Below are positions 22,981-32,557 of a DNA stretch of 64,000 nucleotides, in pieces (position 1 is the stretch's first letter; each line of letters begins with the position of its first letter). Position numbers and translations under genes: made by a program. This stretch comes from Ostrinia nubilalis (lineage: Eukaryota; Arthropoda; Insecta; Lepidoptera; Crambidae). The notes below the pieces were generated by a model. It made no database searches and was not told the origin of the DNA. It saw only the letters and a program-made list of their open reading frames with translations. The stretch spans positions 11,294,001-11,358,000 of the forward strand of contig NC_087095.1 in assembly GCF_963855985.1 (NCBI RefSeq), read 5' to 3'.

Positions 22981-23103
22981 TTAGGCTGGGTTGCACCATC
23001 ATATTTTAACTTTAACAAACGTCAAAAATCTGTCAAAACCATACAAAAATGACCGGTTATCGTTATAGTTACGGTTAAAGATAGATGGTGCAACTCAGCC
23101 TTA
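22981..23103. mobile_element. Harbinger-type MITE, copy 1 (117 bp)
   Basis: Element 22984-23100 flanked by TTA on both sides. Ends GGCTGGGTTGCACCATC / GATGGTGCAACTCAGCC, with an internal CAAACGTCAAAAATCTGTCA stretch. TTA target duplications are typical of PIF/Harbinger elements. Other copies lie at 28354, about 54155 and 58838. Confidence 0.88.
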
Positions 23104-23405
23104 GCCGTTCAAACTAATAATTGACGTAGCATAAGTTTAACCGAGGCCCCGACGTATCACTGAAGACCGTTGAATAGAAACTTTAAACGCGACATAAACT
23201 TCAATTGAACTTCGATCTCGCAAATATTAGTTTCTAGGAACGAGGTTAATAAGTTGTAACAAGGAAATGGGAAAAAAATGTGGGAATTTCCTTGCAACAA
23301 ACTCTGTAATTGAGTGCGCCCGCCCGGATGTTTGTTTAGCCAGGAGAAGTTTTTATCAGCGACGATTGGCCGCCCTAGTGTCGTGCTAACTGCATTTTGT
23401 CATAG
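23104..23405. other. No gene seen up to the candidate exon
   Basis: Becomes GC-richer from about 23310. If the exon at 23406 is real this is intron, with a plausible branch site GCTAAC about 17 bases before the acceptor. Confidence 0.35.
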
Positions 23406-23535
23406 CTCAAGAAGAACAAGCTGTTCAGGACGTTCGTTTAATGGCGCTTGAAAACTCACTCTTTGATGCTGCTGTCAAAACTTCGCACGTAGCGTCTATG
23501 CGAAAGGCAGCGCTCGGCACCTTTGCATCGTTAAG
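23406..23535 (+). other. Candidate internal host exon (42 codons), unrecognised
   Basis: A plausible acceptor (CTAACTGCATTTTGTCATAG, preceded by TGCTAAC-like branch context) opens a 130-base segment. Two of its frames stop early; the third is fully open, running from QEEQAVQDVRLMALENS to KAALGTFASLR. It ends at a strong donor TTAAG|GTAAGC (GT at 23536-23537). Exon phase is 2 bases + 42 codons + 2 bases. The composition is balanced, unlike the AT-rich flanks. I do not recognise the protein. This is the best candidate for a real host exon in the window, but no neighbouring exon could be tied to it by eye. Confidence 0.4.
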
Positions 23536-24856
23536 GTAAGCGCAGGTAATACCGACAGGGACCCAGTACTCGTCACATTTTACAAAAACGATTGGTAAAA
23601 TTTTCCACCTGCATTAAACTTAACATTTTTTATGGCATCATATTTTTGGTATTTTAATGTATAAGTTAAAATAACAACAATTAGTCAAAACATGCAATGG
23701 ATGCCAAATAAAAATTTTTGAAAATTCTCATTCCAAAATTTCTCATTTTTTGTCAATTCAGGCACTGAATTTGGAATCTGACCTGTCAGTTTAGTTTTTA
23801 CTTCTTGCAAAATCTATCGGGTTTAGGGAGGTGTGACTTTTTTTGTAAAAATTTTAAGTAATTTTTCTAGCCAGACAACCCATAAAACGTCTCATTTTTT
23901 CATTAGTTTAATATAATTTGCGTGTGACATTTATTGGTTCTGTAAATTCCCTGCTTGACCCAGTACTCGTCAAAATTAACACTATTTTGACGAAAATTGG
24001 GACATGCTTATTGTATTGCACCTAAGTTCGTCAGTGTATTAATTTTGAACTTTATTGCAAGGGAATAAAGTTTAAATGGCATGTAGGTTATTTAAAAAAT
24101 ATGCAGTATTGCACTTGCAGTGACGATATTATGTTTTTAACAGAATTGCATGACTGTACTGATTATTTACAAAATTATTATCATCAGTAATAAACCCGTA
24201 TGTATTTCAAAATATTTTCTCCCTCACTCTCGCCGTGATATCACAGGTAAGTAAAGTACATAAGAGGCCATGTTGAAAAAAATAGACATTAGAGGTATCT
24301 GACAGTTGCCAAATATAAATTATTATTGTTCATTCGTATCAATCAAAAGATACACACTGCAGGAAAAATACCTCCTCCGAAGATTTCCTTCTCCACTTTT
24401 GTCAATTTTGTTGGTATAACAGCTACTTTAGTTCTCCAGCGGAAATTTTCATTTCTGACTCCATCATATAGGAAGACTCTGAGACCAATTTTAGCTCGCT
24501 TTATCGCCCTTTAAGTGTCTTCATAATATGGGGGACCTTATAATATGGGGGCTTTCATAATACGGAGTCCAAAGTTACAAACTTACAGAAGTATTCAGGA
24601 CAAAAAGATGTCGTTTCCCGAAAGCCCAGCCGAGTTGGATCTCTTCTAGAAGTTGGACCTACCTACTCGTAACTAGAAGTTTGGTCAGGTATATACCTAC
24701 ATAATAATATTATGCTTCAACAACATGGAGTTTCAAGTCGAAAATATTCGAATGGGTGCAGCCAGTGCTGCATAATGTCTACATTATGATATAATTTTTG
24801 TTTTGTCCATGTTTATTTTTTAGACATATTAGTCGAAAAGCTCTATTGAGGAAATA

Positions 24857-25645
24857 GGTCTTCTAAGGTCTCAGCGTAGTCCACTCCAGTCCTAAGGCTT
24901 TAAAACATATTTCAGGGCGGCACTGAACAGTTTTGGAGATATGAAGTCTCCCTGTCTTACCCCTCTCTGCAACTGGATAGGCTTCGAGTTCTGATCTTGG
25001 AAGCAGACGGATATTGAAGCGTGTGTGTGTCGTTGTAGTTCTCATTAAAAATATTGTATAGCACATCCCAAGACTTGATGGAATCGCAGGCTTTCTCATA
25101 GTCCACAAACGGAAGGCAAAATAGGTACTCAGTCTTCTGTATAATCTGCTGCATCGTATGTATGTGGTCTACTGAAGCCTTTTCAAAAACCACCTAGTTC
25201 GGAAAGCTAGAAGTAATAAAACATCCAAGTGAAACAATTCGTCATGACTCTCGATAAATGTACAGATAACTCAGAAGAAATATGATGGGTATACATACAA
25301 TTCTTTAATATACTTTTTTCGCCTTTTTTGAAGAAGTGTACTACAACACTTCTATACCCACGATAGCCGAACGGTGAAGTGGTCGGACTGGCCGGCTCCA
25401 GATCCGAGGAATGCGGTTTCAAATCCCACCGCCGCTCGACTATTATGTTGAGCCCACTCGTAACACAAGCTTATTTAGCTTAACACGAGGGGTTAACGGG
25501 AGTATTAATAATTTTTGCAATACAAATTGCTAATAATCTGTTTTTTTTTAAATACCATTCGGTCAGCGTTTGTCTCTCGAACAGCTTCTGGAGAACCTCA
25601 AGGATAGGTGTTCCTACTGCTTTCAGAAGCTCAGTCTCCATTATT
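24857..25645 (-). pseudogene. RTE-type LINE reverse transcriptase fragment
   Basis: Read on the minus strand with several frame changes, the pieces follow the order of an RTE/LINE reverse transcriptase: ELLKAVGTPILEVLQKLF (about 25625-25570), RSVVVHFFKKGEKSILK (25345-25295), VDHIHTMQQIIQKTEYL and FVDYEKACDSI (25170-25065; the Asp is motif A of the active site), and finally a G-V-R-Q-G-D stretch with SPKLFSAALK (24960-24900). The YADD region is missing. A SINE (25360-25549) interrupts it. Clearly dead. Confidence 0.85.
25356..25553 (+). repeat. tRNA-derived SINE, family 2, inserted in the LINE fragment
   Basis: tRNA-like head GATAGCCGAACGGTGAAGTG with B box GGTTTCAAATCCC, then a body with CCCACTCGTAACACAAGC and GAGGGGTTAACGGGAG and a T-rich end. 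Short direct repeats ATACC flank it and the LINE coding sequence continues on both sides, so it inserted into the LINE fragment. Confidence 0.8.
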
Positions 25646-25882
25646 TATTATACACGGTGTCTTATTGTTTTAGCAATTTAAGAGTTATTACAAGTAAGTA
25701 CTCTTTCCCACAGTGAAATCCCGTTTTATGCAGGACCCCACTTAGTAGTAGTACTATAAGTATTATCACACGAACATCCTGTTTGCCGTGTCGAGCAAAA
25801 AACCGATAGTAAATTAAGCTCTCAAAAATATAGTTCGAAATTTGAAGTATGATGTCTTATTTAATTGTTAACAATCACAATT

Positions 25883-26345
25883 ATTGTGGGTGGACGTCCT
25901 ATGCTGCATTTTCTGGTACTTGCCCCCCACTACAGACCCTTGCTGCCCCATCGGCCGTCAGTTCTGCGTAGTATGTGCCATGTCCATTGCCACTACAACT
26001 TGCTAATCCGTCGGGCTATGTCAGCGACTTTAGTTCGTTTACGGATTCGATCTCAAAAAGAAACACCATGCATAGCCTTCTCCATAGCATGCTGTGCAAT
26101 TTTGAGCTTATTTATAAGGCTTATATTGAGAGGCCACGTTTCCAAACCGTATATCCTCACTGGTAACACAAACTGATTGAAGATTTTTAGGCACTGAGGT
26201 AGATAGGTACTGACAAGCTCATAAAGGTAGCAAGGATGCGCTGGATGCAGGCAGCCACTAACCGCCCATTGTGGAAATCATTGAGGGAGGCCTATATTCA
26301 GCAGTGGACGTCCTAGGGCTGAAACGATGATGATGATGATGATGA
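25883..26345. mobile_element. RTE LINE copy with 5' inversion (twin priming)
   Basis: The part at 26195-25883 reads on the minus strand as the C-terminal RT region (FNQFVLPVRIYGLETW, LINKLKIAQHAMEKAMHGV, ending SIGRPPT, with two stops). The part at 26205-26345 reads on the plus strand from the very next codons (DKLIKVARMRWMQAATNR) to the 3' end and a (GATGAT)n tail. The two pieces together are contiguous in the element but inverted at the junction, the product of twin-primed reverse transcription known for LINEs. Confidence 0.8.
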
Positions 26346-26422
26346 ATTACAACTATTAAAATAATTTTAATGAGCAGGGCTTCATACAAAAAAGCTGTCA
26401 AAATCGCTTCTTAATAACATCA

Positions 26423-26548
26423 TGAAGGTAGCAGGAAGGCGCTGGACGCAGGCAGCTACCAATCGGGCAACATGGAAAGCACAATGGGGAGGCCTATGTT
26501 TAGCAGTGGACGTCCTATGGCTGAGATGATGATGATGATGATGATGAA
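26423..26548 (+). repeat. RTE LINE 3' tail
   Basis: 5'-truncated copy: begins at ATGAAGGTAGCAGGAAGGCG, ends TCCTATGGCTGA and a GATGATGATGATGATGATGA tail. Same subfamily as the array at 3715. Confidence 0.9.
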
Positions 26549-27076
26549 TGTTATTTGTATTAAATTGATATAGATTGTGAATCAGGGACTTCGAGATTAG
26601 ATAAATCGTTATGACTTTCTATTTTTTGGAGGAAAATAAATACTAAAAATGAGAAATTCATTTATAATATTAATTACATATAAAATTTTCAAAAAATATG
26701 TAGCATCGCTTACAAAAACTTCAATAACTCAACAAATATCTGCAAAGATGTTGCTTGCACTAGCTAACACTCAAAAATTCTATACTTTATTACTTACGAC
26801 ATAAGGTTCAAATTGGTACCGAAAATTGACGAGTACTGGGTCACTTTGACGATAATTGGGTCTAAAGTGTCGAGTACTGGTACAAATGGGTCTTTTTTCA
26901 ATAAAATAATTATTTGAATTCATTCTTAATACCTAAGACAATGAATAAAAATTAACATAATAGAGGAATAAATTACTCACCTGCCCATGTAATCAGATTT
27001 TTTCAAAGTGAAATAGTTTTCTCGTACCATCGTTGCAAAGTTAGCCAAAGTGCAAAAAGTGTCGAGTATTGGGTGT

Positions 27077-28350
27077 TTTACCTTATATTCATTTTATTTG
27101 TTCAGATACATGGTAATACAAAATGCTCAGTAAAAATTCTCAAGTATTTTTTCCGGGATAGGTATGCTTCTTACAAAATTAGAAATGTCGTTATTAGTTC
27201 CTATGAATAGAATGTTTCGTTTTATGAATTTACTTGCGGCCGCCTGTGACTTCGTACGCGTGGATTCCTTAGGGGTGGAGTTTCCTAAAATCCAGTTTGT
27301 AGGTGTTATAGTTTCTGAGATTTCGTGATTAATCAGTTGGTGTTATTTTCATGTAACGTATATTTTACTTGAAAATCTTATATTAGAAAAGTAAGAGGTC
27401 ACTTTTTCTTGCGATTACTTAGCTGCTCTATCTTAACTATGTTCTATACACAATTATATGTAATCACTGTTCACAAAGACGACAGTTTGTGAACTCTAGT
27501 TCAATGCAAGTAAGACTATTTTTCTTTGATAAATAAAGTTAGGTAGTTAAGTTTAGGAAAAACCGCTGCAAAAATGATTTTGAATTTTGCGGCATTTAAT
27601 GCAGGTGTAAATTGACTTTTAAACTGTAGAAAGCATTCATATTTTGCGGGGTTCATAGTGTAAAAGTGCAAGTCGTAATGTTGCGGAAATCAATAAGTAA
27701 AAGAAATCTGTAGAGCGTAGTCTTATTCGAAAAAATACTCAATATCAATATGTTTATTGCTTCCATATTACCGGTACATTAGGTTGATGTTTCATGTTTC
27801 AGGTAATAAAGATCAAAGGACTAATATTTCGAGCTGAAATGAAAACATAACAGACATTAACCGACTTCAACAAAAGGAAGTGGTTCTCAATTCGGTTGGT
27901 TTTTTGCATTTAAATGTACATGCATTTGTATCTACTGTTACTCTTTTTAAATAAGTGTTTTATTGAGGCGTAATTCGATGCAAAATATACTCAAGAATAT
28001 AAAATTGTTACTTCTTATAAGTAGTTATTTAGGACGAAACATACGTATAAAATATAACGACTAGATTTATTCTAACACGTCTGCAGTAGTTAAAAGGCTG
28101 TGTGTGTGCAATTTGCATGCACTTAACGCCTGCGCTGCAAGTTCAACGCTGCATAACTGTGACTGCGTATTAGCACAACCGAGGTGGAACAGGAGACTCT
28201 TGGGTTATACACGTGAGACACAAATTGGTATTGATCCTATAGATAACTGGTCAATCTTAAAATAAAGAAGGTATTTTACCCACAATATTACTGCAGTTTA
28301 TGCAATAGCTGCCATATACATTGAAAAATTACAGGGTTAGTTCTGGCTAT
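27077..28350. other. No gene; Helitron-like fragment and common short repeats
   Basis: Holds a degenerate Helitron 3' end on the minus strand (27233-27345; hairpin GCGGCCGCCTGTGACTTCGT), a segment AATATGTTTATTGCTTCCAT (27748-27767) shared with 14.6 kb, and an ACCGACTTCAACAAAAGGAA motif (27860-27880) of a kind common in moth DNA. The rest is unremarkable. Confidence 0.5.
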
Positions 28351-28448
28351 TTACGCTGAGTGCACCACCTAACTTTGACTGTAACTATAACGATAACCGG
28401 TGTTTTTTGTATGGTGATTTTAAAGTGAGATGGTGCAACCCAGCCTAA
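28351..28448. mobile_element. Harbinger-type MITE, copy 2 (92 bp, inverted)
   Basis: Same ends as the copy at 22984 but in the reverse orientation (TGAGTGCACCACCTAACTTT ... GATGGTGCAACCCAGCC), flanked by TTA and TAA. About 25 bp are missing inside, including part of the CAAACGTCAAAAATCTGTCA stretch. Confidence 0.8.
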
Positions 28449-28789
28449 AACTTCCGTTGCTTAAACAACAACCCTTAAAAATCCTTTTGAAATAACAAAA
28501 AATGTTTCGGGGTATTACGTTTGGTGCTTCGTGCCATCGCTGACATGGGACGCCGCATTACAAAATGTGTATTTCAGATTGGTCATTCAAAAGTCGTGGT
28601 AACGATATTTAACGAAGAGATCTCACTGTTTCCGTCTTCATTGTTGAGTTAAAGATAAGATCTAAAAATAAGACGTCAACCAAGTCAAAGTATTAAAACA
28701 GTCACGTACAAAAATTCTGACCCGAAAGTGATGTCTGTTTTCATTTCCTCGTAGTACTAAGCTAATGGTATTAAGTACCTTCCTAAATA

Positions 28790-29057
28790 TACAGGGTGTT
28801 AGGTAAATTGGTATATGAGCCGACACTAGACCATGTTAACATGGTCATATAAATGGTATGGTGAAGTCAGAAATTTGATATCATCATTTTGATTTTTTTA
28901 ATTTTCATAAAAAATAAATTTTGTAAAATCCGATTTGTATGAAAATTAAAATAATTAAAATGAAGATATCAATTTTCTGACTTCACTATACCATTTATAT
29001 GACCATGTTAACATGGGCTAGTGTCGGCTCATATACCCATTTACCTAACACCCTGTA
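28790..29057. mobile_element. Palindromic Tc1/mariner-type MITE (264 bp)
   Basis: Element 28792-29055 flanked by TA dinucleotides. Ends CAGGGTGTTAGGTAAAT / ATTTACCTAACACCCTG begin inverted arms of about 100 bp (28792-28890, 28960-29055) that include CCATGTTAACATGG, itself a palindrome. No coding sequence. Confidence 0.88.
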
Positions 29058-29121
29058 GATAAGTATATATTTTTTAACTCACACAATGTAACACAACGTA
29101 GAAAGGGCTTAAGTACTAAAA

Positions 29122-30800
29122 GTCCAGTCAATGAATGCCTTAACGACGGTGTAGAGAGAAATCCGTGGAACACAATTTCTGACCTCGGGACTTTATTTAG
29201 CCTAGTTAGGTGGTGAACATAGCAAAAGTTCCCGCCCTTAGCCCTTGAGCCGGCAGGGAGAGGGGGGTTTAAAGGTACCACTTTTCGGTTTTTCGCTTAA
29301 TCCTCGGAAACTATGCGTCCTAGTGACATGACTACTATGAACCAAAAAAAGCTTATTCAATTTGCTACAGGCGAAACCGTCAATTTTTTCTATATCTTGT
29401 ATAGTTTTTGCGGCATCTGCTCTAGAAGGTCTGTAAAATTGGAAATTTAATTTTTGTCTTACATGTTCCTATCAGGAGAAAATCGACTAAATCAACATTG
29501 AGCAAACACTATAGACATGCGGGAGCATGTTAAGCCTAGTTTCAGGGAGGGGACTGCACCGTGCGTATATTTATACGAACCAATTGGAGCCACTTTTGAC
29601 TCCTCATCATTCAAAAACTACTGTGCATTAACTCTTCAAATTTGGCTCATGTATTGAGACTTGCAAGATATACACATAGCTGGGCACCGTTAATCAAATA
29701 GTTAACTTCGTTAATCGTTAAACCGTTAATAAAAAAATTAACTTCGTTAAACGTTAAAACGTTACATTTCGCAAGATTTAACGCAAGTTAACGTTAATCG
29801 TTAATCCGTTAACACATGATAATAAAACGAAAAAAAATATTGTATGTAGGGTTCAAATAATTTCCAAAGCTTGTATCGCGCATGGAATTTATTCCTCTTA
29901 TATGTTTGAGCTACAAGCTTTCGAAATTATTTAAACCTTGCATAAGTACAATTATTTTTTTCGTTTTAGTACAACTGCATTTCAGAATAAAAGCTTGTTT
30001 TTAAAAAAGTTTTTTAATTATTATAATTTTATTTTACACTTTTTAGTAACATCTGAATCTCAGAGCCTTGGTTCAATTACAATACAATTTAGCACCAAAG
30101 TGCTCGAAAAGACAAATCCAACAAACCCAAGCTCGATAAGTTTCCACCGTTTCGTTTTAGAATTCCTATGGCCACCTCCTGACTCCATCGTCAGGACCCT
30201 GGACATCATCTAGTACTAAAGTGTCCGAAAAGACAAATCCAACGAACCCAAATTCGATGCGATGCCGCCGTTTCATGTAGGAGTTCTTATGGCCACCTCA
30301 TGACTCCATCATCAGACCAGCTCAATGGTACCATAACTTTGCATCGTCATCGTACTTACATAAGTATACAAATTTCAGCTCAATCGGTTGAGGAAAACTG
30401 GTCTTAAATTCAGTTTCAAGAGATGTCCCACACATACTAACAAGTGTCGTTAGTGATCTGGTTACAAAAACTGTTGTTTTGGGTTCTGGAAGTTCTGGAA
30501 GCCCGTTGAAAAACGTCAGAACGCGTTTTTCTGACGTTTTTCAACGTGCTTGCTGTATCTTTTTGGTAAATAGTAGGTACTGGATTAACGATTAACGGAC
30601 TTAGGATAATTTAACGGAAGTTAACGAGTCCGTTAACATTTTTTAAAGTTAACTTAAAAGTTAATCCGTTAATAGAAATGTTAACTTCGTTAATTAACGA
30701 TTAACGGATTAACGAGTTAATGTCCAGCTATGGATATACATCAGCTTCAAAGGATGATGGGCATATTGGGCGTTAAACCAACAGAAACAAAAAGTATTCT
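29122..30800 (+). repeat. Repeat R-B, copy 1, interrupted by a hAT MITE
   Basis: 29122-29666 plus 30741-30795 match, in reverse, 40505-41371. Diagnostic stretches are CGGTTTTTCGCTTAATCCTC, GGAGCATGTTAAGCCTAG and AGTAGTTTTTG-type words. Copy 1 lacks about 260 bp that copy 2 retains between CAGCTTCAAA and GGATGATGGG. The 1058-bp MITE at 29675 is inserted in it. Class unknown; no protein seen. Confidence 0.8.
29667..30740. mobile_element. hAT-type MITE, 1058 bp, with 8-bp target duplication
   Basis: Element 29675-30732 is flanked by GATATACA on both sides (29667-29674, 30733-30740). Its ends are CATAGCTGGGCA / TGTCCAGCTATG. The 8-bp duplication and TIR are typical of the hAT superfamily. The uninterrupted site is preserved in the related repeat at 40.83 kb (GCAAGATAAACATCAGCTTC reversed), confirming the boundaries. 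Both ends are packed with GTTAACG words (29695-29815, 30580-30725), probably transposase binding sites. Inside are two tandem copies (about 115 bp) of a GAAAAGACAAATCCAAC-containing segment and an 18-bp perfect hairpin (30504-30546). No transposase. Confidence 0.9.
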
Positions 30801-30959
30801 AAATTAAAGCTTAATACTCGTACTTCATTTCATAGTATGACAACAATCCTGAAATACGCGGGGATACGGAGATAGAGGTCGTTGAATATGCAAAGTTTCC
30901 ATAGTATTTCACATCACATTAGGGTAATAAAAATAGTTTTAGGTCAATTACATTGCTTT

Positions 30960-31195
30960 TATCGATCATATTGAGAGTATTGTATCATATCTTACTATCG
31001 ATTCTATCGATTTAGTAAGTATGTATACCGAATAAATCATAATCGATTATTCGATTGCAATAATAATCGCTGAAAACAAGAAATTGAATTAACAATCAAA
31101 TGATAGTAATGATCGTAATCAATAAAATCGATTAATCGAATTGTTAATCGATAAATCGTGATTTGGCAATATCGATTAATAATCGATTATGCGAC
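30960..31195. repeat. Cluster of ATCGATTA motifs, probable hAT-type MITE end
   Basis: About ten ATCGAT/AATCGATTA words in both orientations, ending in TATGCGACAACACTA at 31195, a hAT-like end. The other terminus is not resolved. Confidence 0.5.
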
Positions 31196-31273
31196 AACAC
31201 TACAACTTAAATGGTAGAAATCCCATTGAAACATGACTGTGTTCATATTGTCATTTCTCTAAATTGTACCTAG

Positions 31274-31521
31274 TGTTAGCAATCAGGCTTCCATTTTATT
31301 AATAACATTTGAAATTACCTACATTGTATAGTCGTTCAACGAATATTTTGCCTTAGAGAGTCCTGTTTTGAAAGCAGGCGCCAATCTGTCGCCGGCGGCC
31401 ATCGGAGCGTGACGCGTGCGGCGCTTGTTTTATCAATCTTGTAAATTTCTGTACGAAGAGAAATATAGTATTGATTGGATCCTGTGGGTGTTATTTCCGG
31501 AGTTGACCTGAATTTTTAATA
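31274..31521 (+). repeat. Gypsy 5' LTR (248 bp)
   Basis: Starts TGTTAGCAATCAGG, ends GAATTTTTAATA. It contains a CGCCAATCTG CCAAT-type motif and a CpG-rich stretch (CGCCGGCGGCCATCGG) likely to be promoter. No AATAAA poly(A) signal is visible inside. A TGG at 31531 could begin the primer-binding site, 9 bases after the LTR, but I cannot name the tRNA. Confidence 0.95.
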
Positions 31522-32557
31522 AGTCAGAAGTGGTAAGAACGTTGGAGAAAACCAAGTGGTATGTACCTACACTATTTTATTATTATATTTTCGTACCATA
31601 AATACGGTTTGCTTCTAAATCCTAGTTTTTTTATATAATATTGCATACATCAAACATAACAATATCTACCTACCTGTTCGCCCAGTAAGTATAATAACAA
31701 GTAAGTCGGTAAAATAGGAATTCCCTGCGAGGTAAAATACTCAAAATAATGTCTGGCTAGTAACATTAGGTACTAGTATTGATTAGCGGTAAAACTCATT
31801 TGTAGAATAATAGATTTATTTTTGCTATGTTGTGCAATAAAATATAATGCCTACAATGTAACAAAACGTACTTATTGATTTGTGTTCCTGGAACAAGAAC
31901 ATGACTGTATTGGTTTTGTTCCGAAACAGACAGTAAACATCATAGTTGGAAATTATTTATTATTATTTTAAGCAATTAAACACCAATACTCGGGCGAAGT
32001 GTTTTATCAGGTAGGCAATAATTCTGAGTCTTTTGTATAGTAACTCACTGTAAATCAATTAATAAAAATTGATGCATTTTTCTTTAACACTCAAATCAAT
32101 ACATTAAATTGATAACCAATCCATTTAATAATTAAGTAACAAACATTGCAAACACATTACATACGTACCTATGCTTTACTTTGTGGACAACCTCATTTTA
32201 TTTTACTTGTTTTATTTATTGTTTTCTTATTTAATTATGTTTGATAACTATCAACAACGCAATGGTTAAGTGCAGTCACCCGGCAAGCGAAAAGTCGCGA
32301 GTTCGATTCCCGGCTTAGGCAGTTCGTTTGCAATTATAATAAAGTATATTTTTACAGTGGTAGTGATTTAAACTTTACAGACAGTTACTTTCAAATAAAC
32401 TGGTTATATATATAATACTTCATTCATTAACTATTTTTCTTCTTTGTTTCTTCCTTACTAACCTCACCTCTTACATTTAATTAACAAATCACATTATTAT
32501 TACTAAAATGATTGAATAAACAAAGCTCCACTGCAACAGACCGACTTTATTGAAATT
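31522..32557 (+). other. Gypsy 5' leader (about 1 kb) with a tRNA-like segment
   Basis: Non-coding AT-rich leader between the LTR and the Gag start codon. At 32257-32322 it holds a GC-richer tRNA-like segment (AATGGTTAAGTGCAGTC; AGTTCGATTCCCGGC as pol III B box) that cannot form a full cloverleaf and looks like a SINE head. Whether it is part of the element family or a private insertion cannot be told from one copy. Confidence 0.6.

Larger units (their letters stand above)
23558..27076. mobile_element. Unclassified 3.5 kb segment bounded by inverted ACCCAGTACTCG(T/A)CA motifs
   Basis: ACCCAGTACTCGTCA occurs at 23561-23575 and 23957-23972 in one orientation. Reverse-orientation copies occur at 26829-26843, 26867-26880 and 27059-27074, along with weaker GACGA(T/A)AATTGGG(T/A)C words beside both sets. 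The outermost copies extend to a rough inverted end of about 22 bp (ACCCARTACTCGWCACWTTTT). The middle is filled with LINE and SINE debris, and no transposase is recognised. It may be a decayed DNA transposon. Confidence 0.5.

Noticed and set aside
24326..24514. 62-codon frame as a host exon
   Set aside because: No splice signals or composition shift; inside the repeat-filled 3.5-kb segment.
25865..26176. 103-codon plus-strand open frame
   Set aside because: It is the complement of RTE reverse-transcriptase codons on the minus strand.
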